A stretch of 51,719 bases of DNA. It comes from an uncultured bacterium. GTDB taxonomy: Bacteria; Bacillota; Clostridia; Lachnospirales; Lachnospiraceae. This document shows positions 34,465 to 42,599 of the stretch, one piece after another. Position numbers and translations under genes: made by a program. The stretch lies in assembly GCA_947177425.1 (NCBI GenBank), contig CAMWUN010000024.1:1-51719 (forward strand). Reading direction: 5' to 3'. The notes below the pieces were generated by a model, which searched no databases, had not been told where the DNA came from, and saw only the letters and a list, made by a program, of their open reading frames with translations. Each line of letters opens with the position of its first letter. Positions within the stretch are counted from its first letter, which is position 1.

Positions 34465-35976
34465 TTACGCACCCTCCTTCTTCGTACTTTTCTCCATGGC
34501 ATGTTCCAGAATAAGTTCCTGGGACAATACCGAGCGTTCCAGTTCCCCTGTGACTTTTCCTCCGCACATAACATACACCCGGTCACACATGCCGATAATC
34601 TCCGGCATTTCAGAGGATATCATGATAATGGCATATCCTTTTTGAGCCAGTTCACCCATAATCTGGTAGATTTCTGCCTTGGCGCCCACATCTACTCCCT
34701 TGGTAGGTTCATCCATGATGACCACCTTCATATTATCCTGTGCCAGCGCTTTGGCAACCACTACTTTCTGCTGGTTTCCGCCTGAAAGAGAGCTTGCCGG
34801 GTCAAACACCGTTACCGCTTTGGTATCCACACTTTCCAGCAGATCCTTCGCCAGATTCCTCTCTTCCTTTTCATTGATAAAGCCTTTATGGGTAAATTTA
34901 TCCAAAATAGGGAGGGTGACATTACGTCCCAGCCCCCAGCTTAAAATAAGCCCTGTCTTCTGACGGTCCTCCGGAAGAAGGATAATTCCGTAATTCCCGG
35001 CGTCTGTGGGATTCTTAATATGTACTTCTTTTCCTTCCAGATATACTTTACCCTGATTAAATCCGGTAATACCACAGACCGCCTCCATCACTTCGGTACG
35101 TCCTGCTCCCACCAGCCCGGTCAGGCCCACGATTTCCCCTGCACGGACATTCAGCGACACATCTTTAAAGTATCCGGTTCTGGAAAAATTCTCAATGCGG
35201 AGCATCTCGCCCCCAAACTTCACTTCCGGCTTGGGATACAAATCGGAAATCTCACGTCCCACCATCTGTTTGATCAGTTCTGCATTGGTAATCTTATCCA
35301 CATCGTAAGTCCCGATATACTGGGAATCCCGGAACACTGTGACTCTGGATGCCAGCCGGTACATATCCTCAAATCTGTGGGAAATGAAAATGATGGATAC
35401 GCCGTCCTCTTTTAGTTTATCTACAATATGGTATAATTTTTCAGACTCATTGGCCGTCAGCGCCGCTGTAGGCTCATCCAGAATAACGATTCTGGCATGG
35501 GTGGAAACCGCTTTGGCTATCTCCACCATCTGCTGCTGGGCCACGCTTAAAGTCCCCATCTCCGCTGTAGACTTAAAATCCGCATCCAGTTCATCCAGAT
35601 ACTTCTGTGCCTCTTTATTCATCTCTTTCCACTGAATCATGCCATGCTTTTTCATTTCATGATTCATAAATATATTCTCCGTCACGGTCAGATCCGGATA
35701 GGATGTGGGATGCTGGTACACCGCCGCAATCCCTGCCGCCTGCGCATCCCGGGGGCCTTTAAACTCGACCTTTTTTCCATTAAGGAACATCTCTCCTTCT
35801 TCCGCCCTGTGAACACCTGTGATAACCTTGATAAAAGTGGACTTACCCGCTCCGTTCTCGCCCATCAGGGCATGAACTTCGCCGGGCCTAAGCTGAAACC
35901 GTACCTGATTCAGTGCCTTTACCCCTGGAAATATCTTGGTAATTCCTTTTAGTTCCAATACATACTCGGACACCAC
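34465..35976 (-). CDS. Rhamnose-type sugar ABC transporter ATPase (two ATPase domains)
   Basis: The product is 503 residues with two fused ABC domains, as in RbsA/RhaT-type proteins. Domain 1 has Walker A GENGAGKST (39-47), signature LSVAQQQMVEIAKA and Walker B IVILDEPTAAL. Domain 2 has a degenerate Walker A (GLVGAGRTEVMEA, as usual in this family), signature SLSGGNQQKVVVAKAL and Walker B VVIMDEPTKGVD. It is the first gene of the transporter operon, starting at GTG (35976 or the next codon) after GGAGGAGG. It diverges from the YesN-type response regulator gene over about 200 bp, which suggests control by that system. Confidence 0.93.
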   Translation of the reverse strand: MVSEYVLELKGITKIFPGVKALNQVRFQLRPGEVHALMGENGAGKSTFIKVITGVHRAEEGEMFLNGKKVEFKGPRDAQAAGIAAVYQHPTSYPDLTVTENIFMNHEMKKHGMIQWKEMNKEAQKYLDELDADFKSTAEMGTLSVAQQQMVEIAKAVSTHARIVILDEPTAALTANESEKLYHIVDKLKEDGVSIIFISHRFEDMYRLASRVTVFRDSQYIGTYDVDKITNAELIKQMVGREISDLYPKPEVKFGGEMLRIENFSRTGYFKDVSLNVRAGEIVGLTGLVGAGRTEVMEAVCGITGFNQGKVYLEGKEVHIKNPTDAGNYGIILLPEDRQKTGLILSWGLGRNVTLPILDKFTHKGFINEKEERNLAKDLLESVDTKAVTVFDPASSLSGGNQQKVVVAKALAQDNMKVVIMDEPTKGVDVGAKAEIYQIMGELAQKGYAIIMISSEMPEIIGMCDRVYVMCGGKVTGELERSVLSQELILEHAMEKSTKKEGA

Positions 35977-36100
35977 AATTCCTCCTCCCTGTTTTATATT
36001 CTTATCATATCATCCCATTTTTTTATCCAAAATGGTAATTTCTTTTTATGAAGGGTAAAATATTTTTCCCACATGGAGGTCCATTTTCAGACAGCTTCTA

Positions 36101-36129
36101 TTGCTTTTTAAAATAATGGCGGTTATGAT
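36101..36129 (+). promoter_or_regulatory. Candidate promoter of the response-regulator gene
   Basis: TTGCTT (36101-36106) and TATGAT (36124-36129) are 17 bp apart, about 50 bp before the ATG at 36179. Confidence 0.55.
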
Positions 36130-36178
36130 AAAAGGTATATTAAGTTAGAGAATTCAGGGAACAGAAAATGGAGTGTAT

Positions 36179-37747
36179 ATGAAATTACTGATTGTTGACG
36201 ATGAAAAACTTACAAGAAACGGCCTGGTAAGTTCCATCAACTGGGAGAAACTTGGCATATCCGAAATCCGTCAGGCAAGCGACGGCATAAACGGTCTTGA
36301 AGCGGCAAGGGAATTCCTTCCCGATATCGTGCTCTGTGATGTGCGGATGCCCCGGATGAACGGCATTGCCATGTTAGAGCAGATCGAGGCTTTTCTGCCG
36401 GAGGTTGCAGCCATTTTTATGAGCGGTTATTCAGACAAAGATTATCTGAAAGCCGCCATCAAGCTGAAAGCCATCAACTATATCGAAAAGCCCATTGACC
36501 CCGCTGAAATTGAGGAAACTATCACAAAGGCCGTACAGCAGCGGAGCCGTCTGCACAGGAATCCGGGGGTTGACGCCAGATTTGGCAGTTCCGATGCCGC
36601 ACAGCTTGCCTACTGCTTCACCATTCCCTATTCTTCCTGTAAAGATACGGTAGATGCCCTCTGCGCACGGTTCCGGGATTATCACGGGGCCGACAGGTTT
36701 AAATCTGTCACCACATTTATTGTCAGGCTGATGGACGCGCCGGAAGATCCCACCGAACTTGCCCGGATTTACACATCCCTGCAGAATTATCTGTCCCGGA
36801 TGCATCTTCATATGATCTGCAGTGAAAAACGTATCCACCATCTTGTATTCCATATATATGGGGAACGTCCCGCTGCTGAAAGCACCCTTTTAATGATTGC
36901 CGGGGAGATAAACCGTATTCTTGCCTCCTGTGCGGATTGCTGCACCGCCATTGGCGATACTGTATCTTCCGTATCTTCTGTTTATCACTCCTACGAATCG
37001 GCAGTGATTGCCCTGCAGAGCAGTTTTTTCTTTGAGCCGGGCAGTATTCTTCCTGCGGGAAGTGTATCGTCCCTGCCCCAGGCGGATATCCCCGCCATCC
37101 AGCAGCAGGTGTCCCGGTATATTACCGCCCTGAACGAAAATAATGAAACCGCTGTCTCCGATACCCTGCTTACGCTGGAACAGTTAATGTACCACCGTAC
37201 GGGAATTCTTCCCAACCAGCTAAAGGGGATCTACTATGATATGTTTTCCTGCCTGTACAAAATGCGCAGGCAGCACCAGCTCCACCCGGATTTCGTTCTG
37301 GAGAACCAGGACAATATCATGGATATTATGGACAGTTGTTTCTCCTTTTTCCATCTGCACCGGATCCTCACTGAAAAGACCATGGCATATTTTCAGGACT
37401 TCAAAAACAGCAGCCCGGAAAATTCCATCATATATTTAATCCGCGAATTTATTGCCCAGCATTATCAGGATACAGATTTGTCGGTGAAATCCATCAGCGG
37501 CCATATCAATATGTCCGCCTCCTATACCTGCACCTTCTTCAAAAACGAAACCGGCATGACACTGAATCAGTATATTACGGATTTCCGCATGAAGAAAGCA
37601 GCCCAGCTTCTGGCAGATCCCCGCAACCGCATCAATGATATTTCCGGTCAGGTGGGGTATAACGACGGCAATTATTTCAGCAAAAGTTTTCGGAAAATCA
37701 CCGGAGTATCGCCCTCCGAATACCGGGAACAGGTGAACAAACGCTGA
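36179..37747 (+). CDS. YesN-type response regulator with AraC DNA-binding domain
   Basis: The product is about 522 residues. The receiver domain (1-120) has LLIVDDEKLTRNG, the phospho-acceptor Asp54 in VLCDVRMPRMNG, a Ser/Gly switch in FMSGYSDKDY and the Lys of YIEKPIDP. A long middle region of unknown fold follows. The C-terminal AraC double HTH (about 425-520) has LSVKSISGHINMSASYTCTF and IDISGQ-type second helix INDISGQVGYNDGNYFSKSF. ATG 36179 is chosen over GTG 36173 because GGAG lies five bases upstream. It pairs with the histidine kinase that starts 51 bp downstream. The last codons lie inside a copy of the 37-bp repeat. Confidence 0.92.
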   Translation: MKLLIVDDEKLTRNGLVSSINWEKLGISEIRQASDGINGLEAAREFLPDIVLCDVRMPRMNGIAMLEQIEAFLPEVAAIFMSGYSDKDYLKAAIKLKAINYIEKPIDPAEIEETITKAVQQRSRLHRNPGVDARFGSSDAAQLAYCFTIPYSSCKDTVDALCARFRDYHGADRFKSVTTFIVRLMDAPEDPTELARIYTSLQNYLSRMHLHMICSEKRIHHLVFHIYGERPAAESTLLMIAGEINRILASCADCCTAIGDTVSSVSSVYHSYESAVIALQSSFFFEPGSILPAGSVSSLPQADIPAIQQQVSRYITALNENNETAVSDTLLTLEQLMYHRTGILPNQLKGIYYDMFSCLYKMRRQHQLHPDFVLENQDNIMDIMDSCFSFFHLHRILTEKTMAYFQDFKNSSPENSIIYLIREFIAQHYQDTDLSVKSISGHINMSASYTCTFFKNETGMTLNQYITDFRMKKAAQLLADPRNRINDISGQVGYNDGNYFSKSFRKITGVSPSEYREQVNKR

Positions 37748-37771
37748 CACGCTCCGCGTGCCGGCTTATTG
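37735..37771. repeat. Single copy of the 37-bp repeat overlapping a stop codon
   Basis: The copy (minus-strand CAATAAGCCGGCACGCGG then AGCGTGTCAGCG, ending in TTTGTT) covers the final four codons and TGA of the response-regulator gene and runs into the gap before the kinase gene. The internal CACGC..GCGTG arms could form a hairpin in the transcript between the two genes. Confidence 0.75.
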
Positions 37772-37798
37772 TAATAAAAAATAAACAGGTGAAAAAAG

Positions 37799-39634
37799 AT
37801 GAACTGGTGGAAAAAATTAAGGCTCTCTTATTACAAATTAAGCATCCGCGTAAAACTCATCATATGCGTGGTGCTGGCGGCAATGCTCCCTGTGTTCTCC
37901 ATTGCGGTAATGTTCTCCGGGCGTCTGTATGACATGATAGCCGCTGATACTATCCGCGCCCAACAGGTGGCCTCCGACAACATCGCACCGCAGATTGAGG
38001 CTTCCCTCTCCTCCATTGTGGAGTGCTTTCAGGATATCCGTTCCCAGGAATACTATCGCCGGCTCTTTGAAACGCCCCTTAAGAAAATGCCTTCCTCTTT
38101 GGAAGATGCCAGGGAGGCAGCAGCCTTTGCCGCTTATGTGGAGACTCTTGTGGCAAAAAGCCCTTTGACTGCCGTCCGCTTCTATCTGGATCTGCCTGAT
38201 TCGGAGAGTTCCTTTTTTAATAGGGAATCCTCCCATGATTTGTTTCTGCCCGAATCCGCCAGTCAGGGAACCTACTGGCATGGAATATTCCAGAGCGGCA
38301 ATTACCCGTCCCTGCACTGCCCTCCCATGTACCTGGGGCCCCAGGAGGCCGCCCGGTACGGAGACTGTGCCTACATCTGCCGCAGCTACTTGAATTATGA
38401 TAATGCACTTTACCCCTGTTATATCGCCCTCTACTACCCTTCTGACATTTATACGGAGGTGCTCTCTGCCAACCTTTCCCTGCCGGATTGTGTCTCCTAT
38501 ATTATCAATGAGCGGGATGCGGTCATAGCTTCCACCGATGATTCCCTGTCGGGCATCTACCGGCTAAGCTACTCGGATATACAGGAATCCCTGATGTCTT
38601 CCAACAGTTTCATTGAACGAAATGTGCTGGATAATCTCGTGTACGCCGCTTTTCACTCCATCCGGGATGCGGACTGGCTTATGGTTACGGTTATTCCAAG
38701 AGCGCCTTTGCTCCAGATTACCCACCGCACCGTCTATTCCTTCATTGCTGTCTGCGCGGTCTGCATTCTGGCTGCCATCTGCATCGGCCTGACCCTGACC
38801 CGCTCCCTGACTGTCCGGATTTCTTCCCTGATTGGGCAGATGACGAAAATCCGTACCGGAACCCCTGTTCCCATGCCGGAGCCTGAAATACAGGACGAAG
38901 TGGGGGAACTGATTTCCACCTACAACTATATGACAAGAACCATGGAACAATTAATGGAAGCCCAGAAGAAATACGACGAAGAATTGCGCATATCGGAATT
39001 TAATGCCCTGCAGGCCCAGATCAACCCCCATTTCCTCTACAATATGATGGATGTCATTAACTGGATGGTTCTTCAGGGGAAAGCCCAGCAGGCAAGTTCC
39101 GTGATACAGATTCTGGCCCGCTTTTACAAACTGACTTTAAGCGGAAACCGGCAAATGGTGACAATAAAAGAAGAACTTAACCATGTGGATATTTACATGC
39201 AGTTACAGAATATGCGCTACCCCAATTCCTTTGAATTCGTGGTGGACATGCCGGATGAACTGTCCAATTACCAGATTCCCAAGCTCACCCTCCAGCCCAT
39301 AATAGAAAATTCCATTATACACGGCATTCTGGAAACAGCGGAAAAGACCGGAACCATTGTTGTCACCGGCTGGCAGGAAGAGGAAGACATCTGTATCCTG
39401 GTATCAGACGACGGAGCCGGCGTACCTGCCGATATCCTCCCCAAAATTCTATCTGCACAGGAAAATCACCATACAAAAGGAACCAACATTGCGGTCTACA
39501 ATATCCACAACCGCCTGCGGCTTCTGTATGGTGAATCCTATGGTTTACATTATGAAAGCACACAGGGACAGGGATGCGAAGTCACCTTGCGCATCCCCAT
39601 CCAGAAAGAGGGGCTGCAAAGTCATACAAACTGA
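37799..39634 (+). CDS. YesM-type sensor histidine kinase
   Basis: The product is 611 residues. TM1 (residues about 17-38) and TM2 (311-334) enclose an extracellular sensor of about 270 residues. HAMP follows (335-390). The His_kinase (LytS/YesM) domain has FNALQAQINPHFLYNMMDVI with the phospho-acceptor His411. The HATPase domain has LTLQPIIENSIIHGI and VSDDGAGVP. These kinases usually sense extracellular sugars or binding-protein complexes and signal to the AraC-type regulator encoded just upstream. The divergent rhamnose-type transporter operon is the likely target. The 3-prime end overlaps the converging DUF4250 gene by 13 bp. Confidence 0.92.
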   Translation: MNWWKKLRLSYYKLSIRVKLIICVVLAAMLPVFSIAVMFSGRLYDMIAADTIRAQQVASDNIAPQIEASLSSIVECFQDIRSQEYYRRLFETPLKKMPSSLEDAREAAAFAAYVETLVAKSPLTAVRFYLDLPDSESSFFNRESSHDLFLPESASQGTYWHGIFQSGNYPSLHCPPMYLGPQEAARYGDCAYICRSYLNYDNALYPCYIALYYPSDIYTEVLSANLSLPDCVSYIINERDAVIASTDDSLSGIYRLSYSDIQESLMSSNSFIERNVLDNLVYAAFHSIRDADWLMVTVIPRAPLLQITHRTVYSFIAVCAVCILAAICIGLTLTRSLTVRISSLIGQMTKIRTGTPVPMPEPEIQDEVGELISTYNYMTRTMEQLMEAQKKYDEELRISEFNALQAQINPHFLYNMMDVINWMVLQGKAQQASSVIQILARFYKLTLSGNRQMVTIKEELNHVDIYMQLQNMRYPNSFEFVVDMPDELSNYQIPKLTLQPIIENSIIHGILETAEKTGTIVVTGWQEEEDICILVSDDGAGVPADILPKILSAQENHHTKGTNIAVYNIHNRLRLLYGESYGLHYESTQGQGCEVTLRIPIQKEGLQSHTN

Positions 39635-39798
39635 TTCCTCTCCCGGTCGTAGGAATATCCTATACTTTGCAGCTTTTCCTCTATCTCCGTCCTGCTGACA
39701 TCCATGTCATCGCACATGGCATCCAAATCAGAATAAAAATCGCGGAGTTTTAAATTTACAAAACTTAAAAGCATAACGGGGTCTTTTGGTATCTGCAT
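39622..39798 (-). CDS. DUF4250 small protein
   Basis: This is a 58-residue gene. ATG at 39796-39798 has AGGAGG seven bases upstream. The product begins MQIPKDPVMLLSFVNLKLRD, continues FYSDLDAMCDDMDVSRTEI and ends in SIGYSYDRERNQFV. The P-x-x-L-L-S-x-V-N-x-x-L-R-D start and the Y-D-x-x-x-N-Q-F ending are the hallmarks of DUF4250, a small helical family common in Clostridia and other anaerobes, with unknown function. It follows the mannose-6-phosphate isomerase gene by 14 bp on the same strand, so it is probably the last gene of that operon. Confidence 0.88.
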   Translation of the reverse strand: MQIPKDPVMLLSFVNLKLRDFYSDLDAMCDDMDVSRTEIEEKLQSIGYSYDRERNQFV

Positions 39799-39812
39799 AT
39801 CCCATCCTCCTG

Positions 39813-41621
39813 TTATTTTCTTACGTAAGCCTTAATCGTGGCTATTTCTTTCCCTTCGCTTTCCCCGAAGGGCCTTATGGTATACTCTTTTACCTGTTCC
39901 GGTATGATAAAGGTCTCCGCATAGTGCACCACAAAAGGCTCAAAGGATTCATCAGGGCTTTCCACAATGGCTTCTCTTCCTTCCACCAGATTCAGCACAT
40001 TTACACTTCCCATGGTACTGTGATGGACTTTTTCCCTGAACCAGCAGCGCCTGGTTTCTATAAATTCCCTTTCGTGAAGCCCTGTCCGTTCCTGTCTGTA
40101 ACCATCCCTTTCCTCAAGAACACTGACCTGCCCTATGAGATTTTCTCTGACCCATTTCGTATCCCTGTCCCACTGGATGACCTGCTTTCCGTGATGGATA
40201 TGCACAGGTCTTGGCTTTCCGTCCAGTCCCAGCCTGTCCCAGTCCCACAGCTTAAAGGTAAAAATATAAGGGGTTGAACTGATTTCAAGAACCATACTGT
40301 TTTTGCCGGAGCAGTGTATGGTTCCTGCGGGAATCAAAAAATGGTCATGCTTTCTTGCCGGGAACTGGTTGATATATTTTTCATCCGGGAAAGAGATTTC
40401 CCCTCTGTCGGCCTTTTCCAGATCGGCAATCATCGCTTCCCTGTCAATCCCTTCTTTCACTCCAAGATAGACCACCGCATCTTCCCCAGCGTCCAGAATA
40501 TAATAACTTTCATCCTGGGTATAATGCATCCCGAAGGTCTGCTGGATGTATTCCGTAAGGGGGTGTACCTGTAAGCTTAAATTCTGCCCTCCCATGGTGT
40601 CCAGGAAGTCGAACCGGATAGGAAACTCTTTTCCGAACCGGGCATGTACTCTATCCCCCAAAAGTTCAACCGGCTTTAAGAATACAGCGTCTATGGACGG
40701 CACTTCCACCCGCACTTTACCATATTTCAAGTATAAACTATTTTCCTCCGGTACGCCATCAAAACTCCAGGCAAAATTTTTTTGATTCCGGTCAAGGTCA
40801 CATACTTCCTTCATCCACTGACCGCCCCAAACTCCGGGGTCAAAGTAGGGCACCACCCGGAAAGGCCCCGACACGGTTTTGTCAATGCCCGCCATAAATG
40901 CGGCTCTGGTAAGCATTCTGGGCATGTCTTTCCGGTTGGTGTCAAGCAGGTAATCCATAGACGGAAACAGCTTTTGTTTCAGCCTGTCCGCCACCCTCCA
41001 CTCCACGAAAAATCCTCTTTTGTATTTGCGCAGGGTATCTTCTTCATAATTGTCCATTTTCCAGTTGGCCAGTTCCCCGCTCCGGTAGCGGAGCTGGATT
41101 TCCCATCTTGCAAGGTCGGCGTAAACCAGAATATCCCCTGTGGTAATCAGGGAAGCGCCTGTCCCGATTACCAGAATAATGCCTCCGGCCGCGTATTCCC
41201 CGGTGCTTTTCCCGGCATTTTTCTTCCTGCCTTTCAGCAGGCTTTCCTGTATGGTTTCCACCTTCCTTCTTCCCGCCGCAAGCTGCTCTGGAGCAAAGAA
41301 TTCTTCCATGTTACGACAGGTAAGCACCCCGAATACCCGGTCGTCGGTCAATTCCCTCTGTATCATCCGGGTAATCTCTTCCCCGGAATAGCTGTAATCA
41401 TCACTGTACACAACTTCCATTTGGGAAAACGCCTGCTCAAAATGGGAAACGATTTCCTTAATCCTTACACCGGGATAACATTCCAGGGTTATAACTGTAC
41501 AATCCTGTTCTCCACATTTTTTCTTTATCTCACTTAAAATATCTGCATATCCTTCAAAGGCTTCCCCGTCAAACCCCTTTACTATGGTGCAGGGGCTTTT
41601 ATCATAATTTGATTTATTCAT
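39813..41621 (-). CDS. manA: Long-form class I mannose-6-phosphate isomerase with extra N-terminal domain
   Basis: The product is 602 residues; typical class I enzymes have about 310-400. The isomerase part occupies residues about 255-600: VVPYFDPGVWGGQWMKEV, then the zinc ligands Gln351 and His353 (QVHP), Glu371 (DESYYILD) and His436 (PAGTIHCSG). It converts mannose-6-phosphate to fructose-6-phosphate in the cytoplasm. The first 250 residues have a separate alpha/beta pattern (CTVITLECYPGVRIKEIVSH, VYSDDYSYSGEEI, GGIILVIGTGASLI, ILVYADLARWEIQLRY) that looks like a P-loop kinase fold without its phosphate-binding Lys; this is my inference. It lies downstream of the ROK kinase and GH38 genes in one mannose operon. 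Confidence 0.88.
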   Translation of the reverse strand: MNKSNYDKSPCTIVKGFDGEAFEGYADILSEIKKKCGEQDCTVITLECYPGVRIKEIVSHFEQAFSQMEVVYSDDYSYSGEEITRMIQRELTDDRVFGVLTCRNMEEFFAPEQLAAGRRKVETIQESLLKGRKKNAGKSTGEYAAGGIILVIGTGASLITTGDILVYADLARWEIQLRYRSGELANWKMDNYEEDTLRKYKRGFFVEWRVADRLKQKLFPSMDYLLDTNRKDMPRMLTRAAFMAGIDKTVSGPFRVVPYFDPGVWGGQWMKEVCDLDRNQKNFAWSFDGVPEENSLYLKYGKVRVEVPSIDAVFLKPVELLGDRVHARFGKEFPIRFDFLDTMGGQNLSLQVHPLTEYIQQTFGMHYTQDESYYILDAGEDAVVYLGVKEGIDREAMIADLEKADRGEISFPDEKYINQFPARKHDHFLIPAGTIHCSGKNSMVLEISSTPYIFTFKLWDWDRLGLDGKPRPVHIHHGKQVIQWDRDTKWVRENLIGQVSVLEERDGYRQERTGLHEREFIETRRCWFREKVHHSTMGSVNVLNLVEGREAIVESPDESFEPFVVHYAETFIIPEQVKEYTIRPFGESEGKEIATIKAYVRK

Positions 41622-41644
41622 TTTTCTCCTCGTTTCTGAACTTT

Positions 41645-42556
41645 TTACTGGCTCAGCAGGTTTGCAGCCCCGATAACTGCCGCGTCATTGGCAAGGACTG
41701 AACACACAATATCCGCTGTCTCCATTTCCTTAAAATAAATCTTCTGTTTCACCTTTTCCCGTACAGGGGCAAGGAGCAGTTCTCCCTGGGCGCTGACGCC
41801 GCCCCCTATCACGATTCTTTCCGGGTCAAAAATATTAATCAGGTCGGCAATTCCTTCCGCCACATAATCCGTATATTCCTCAAAGACACAAAGAGCCGCT
41901 TCTTTTTTTTCTTTCAGCGCTTCAAAAAACAGATGCCCGTTTATTTCTCCGTCATCCACCCCGGCAAAGACGCCTGCCTGCTTTGCGCTTAGAAGGAGCG
42001 CCCTGGTGGAGGCGTAACATTCCCAGCACCCCTTTCTTTTACAGGTACATTCCCTTCCGCCCTTTTCTATCTGGATGTGGCCGATAATGTTGGAATTCCC
42101 ATGTCTCCCCAGATACAGCTTTCCGTCAAAAATAATGCCGCCGCCTATGCCTGTGCCAAATGTCACCATAATCATCTGACGGCTCCCTCGCCCTGCCCCT
42201 GCAAGATATTCCCCCATGGCAGCACAGTTGGCGTCGTTTTCCACATAAACCGGGACCTGTAACTGTTCCCTGAGCTTCTGGCACACAGGCACCTGCTGCC
42301 ATTTGATGTTGTTAGAATAAATTACCGTCCCCATCTCCCGGTCCAAAACCCCGGGGCAGCCAAGGCCGATGTAGGATATAGGCGGATTCCCTGCTTTTTG
42401 CAAAAGTTCCCTCACCATCTTCCCCATCCTTACAATGACAGCCTCCGGGCCTTCCTCACAGCAGGTCAGCCCTTCTGCCTTTTCTATAATCTCATACCTG
42501 TCGTTTACCAGACCGATACTGATCGTGGTTCCTCCCAAGTCAATGCCTATTTTCAA
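41645..42556 (-). CDS. ROK-family sugar kinase
   Basis: The product is 303 residues. It has IDLGGTTISIGLV (phosphate-binding, residues 5-17), the catalytic Asp108 in ENDANCA, GTGIGGGIIFDG, and the ROK zinc site made of His160 (IIGH) and C-x-C-4-C (Cys170, 172, 177). It has no HTH, so it is a kinase rather than a repressor. ROK kinases phosphorylate glucose, mannose, fructose or N-acetylmannosamine. Sitting between GH38 and mannose-6-phosphate isomerase, it most likely makes mannose-6-phosphate. The start codon is TTG (42554-42556) after GGAGAGGGG. Confidence 0.9.
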   Translation of the reverse strand: MKIGIDLGGTTISIGLVNDRYEIIEKAEGLTCCEEGPEAVIVRMGKMVRELLQKAGNPPISYIGLGCPGVLDREMGTVIYSNNIKWQQVPVCQKLREQLQVPVYVENDANCAAMGEYLAGAGRGSRQMIMVTFGTGIGGGIIFDGKLYLGRHGNSNIIGHIQIEKGGRECTCKRKGCWECYASTRALLLSAKQAGVFAGVDDGEINGHLFFEALKEKKEAALCVFEEYTDYVAEGIADLINIFDPERIVIGGGVSAQGELLLAPVREKVKQKIYFKEMETADIVCSVLANDAAVIGAANLLSQ

Positions 42557-42599
42557 CTTACCCCTCTCCTTTCCTCCATTCCCGCAGGTACATCCATAG

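Noticed and set aside
35977-36178. Riboswitch or leader RNA in the divergent gap between transporter and response-regulator genes
   Set aside because: No strong conserved stem pattern was recognised; only promoter-like elements are visible.
40782-41537. Plus-strand open frame of 251 codons
   Set aside because: It is antisense to the mannose-6-phosphate isomerase gene and has no family features.
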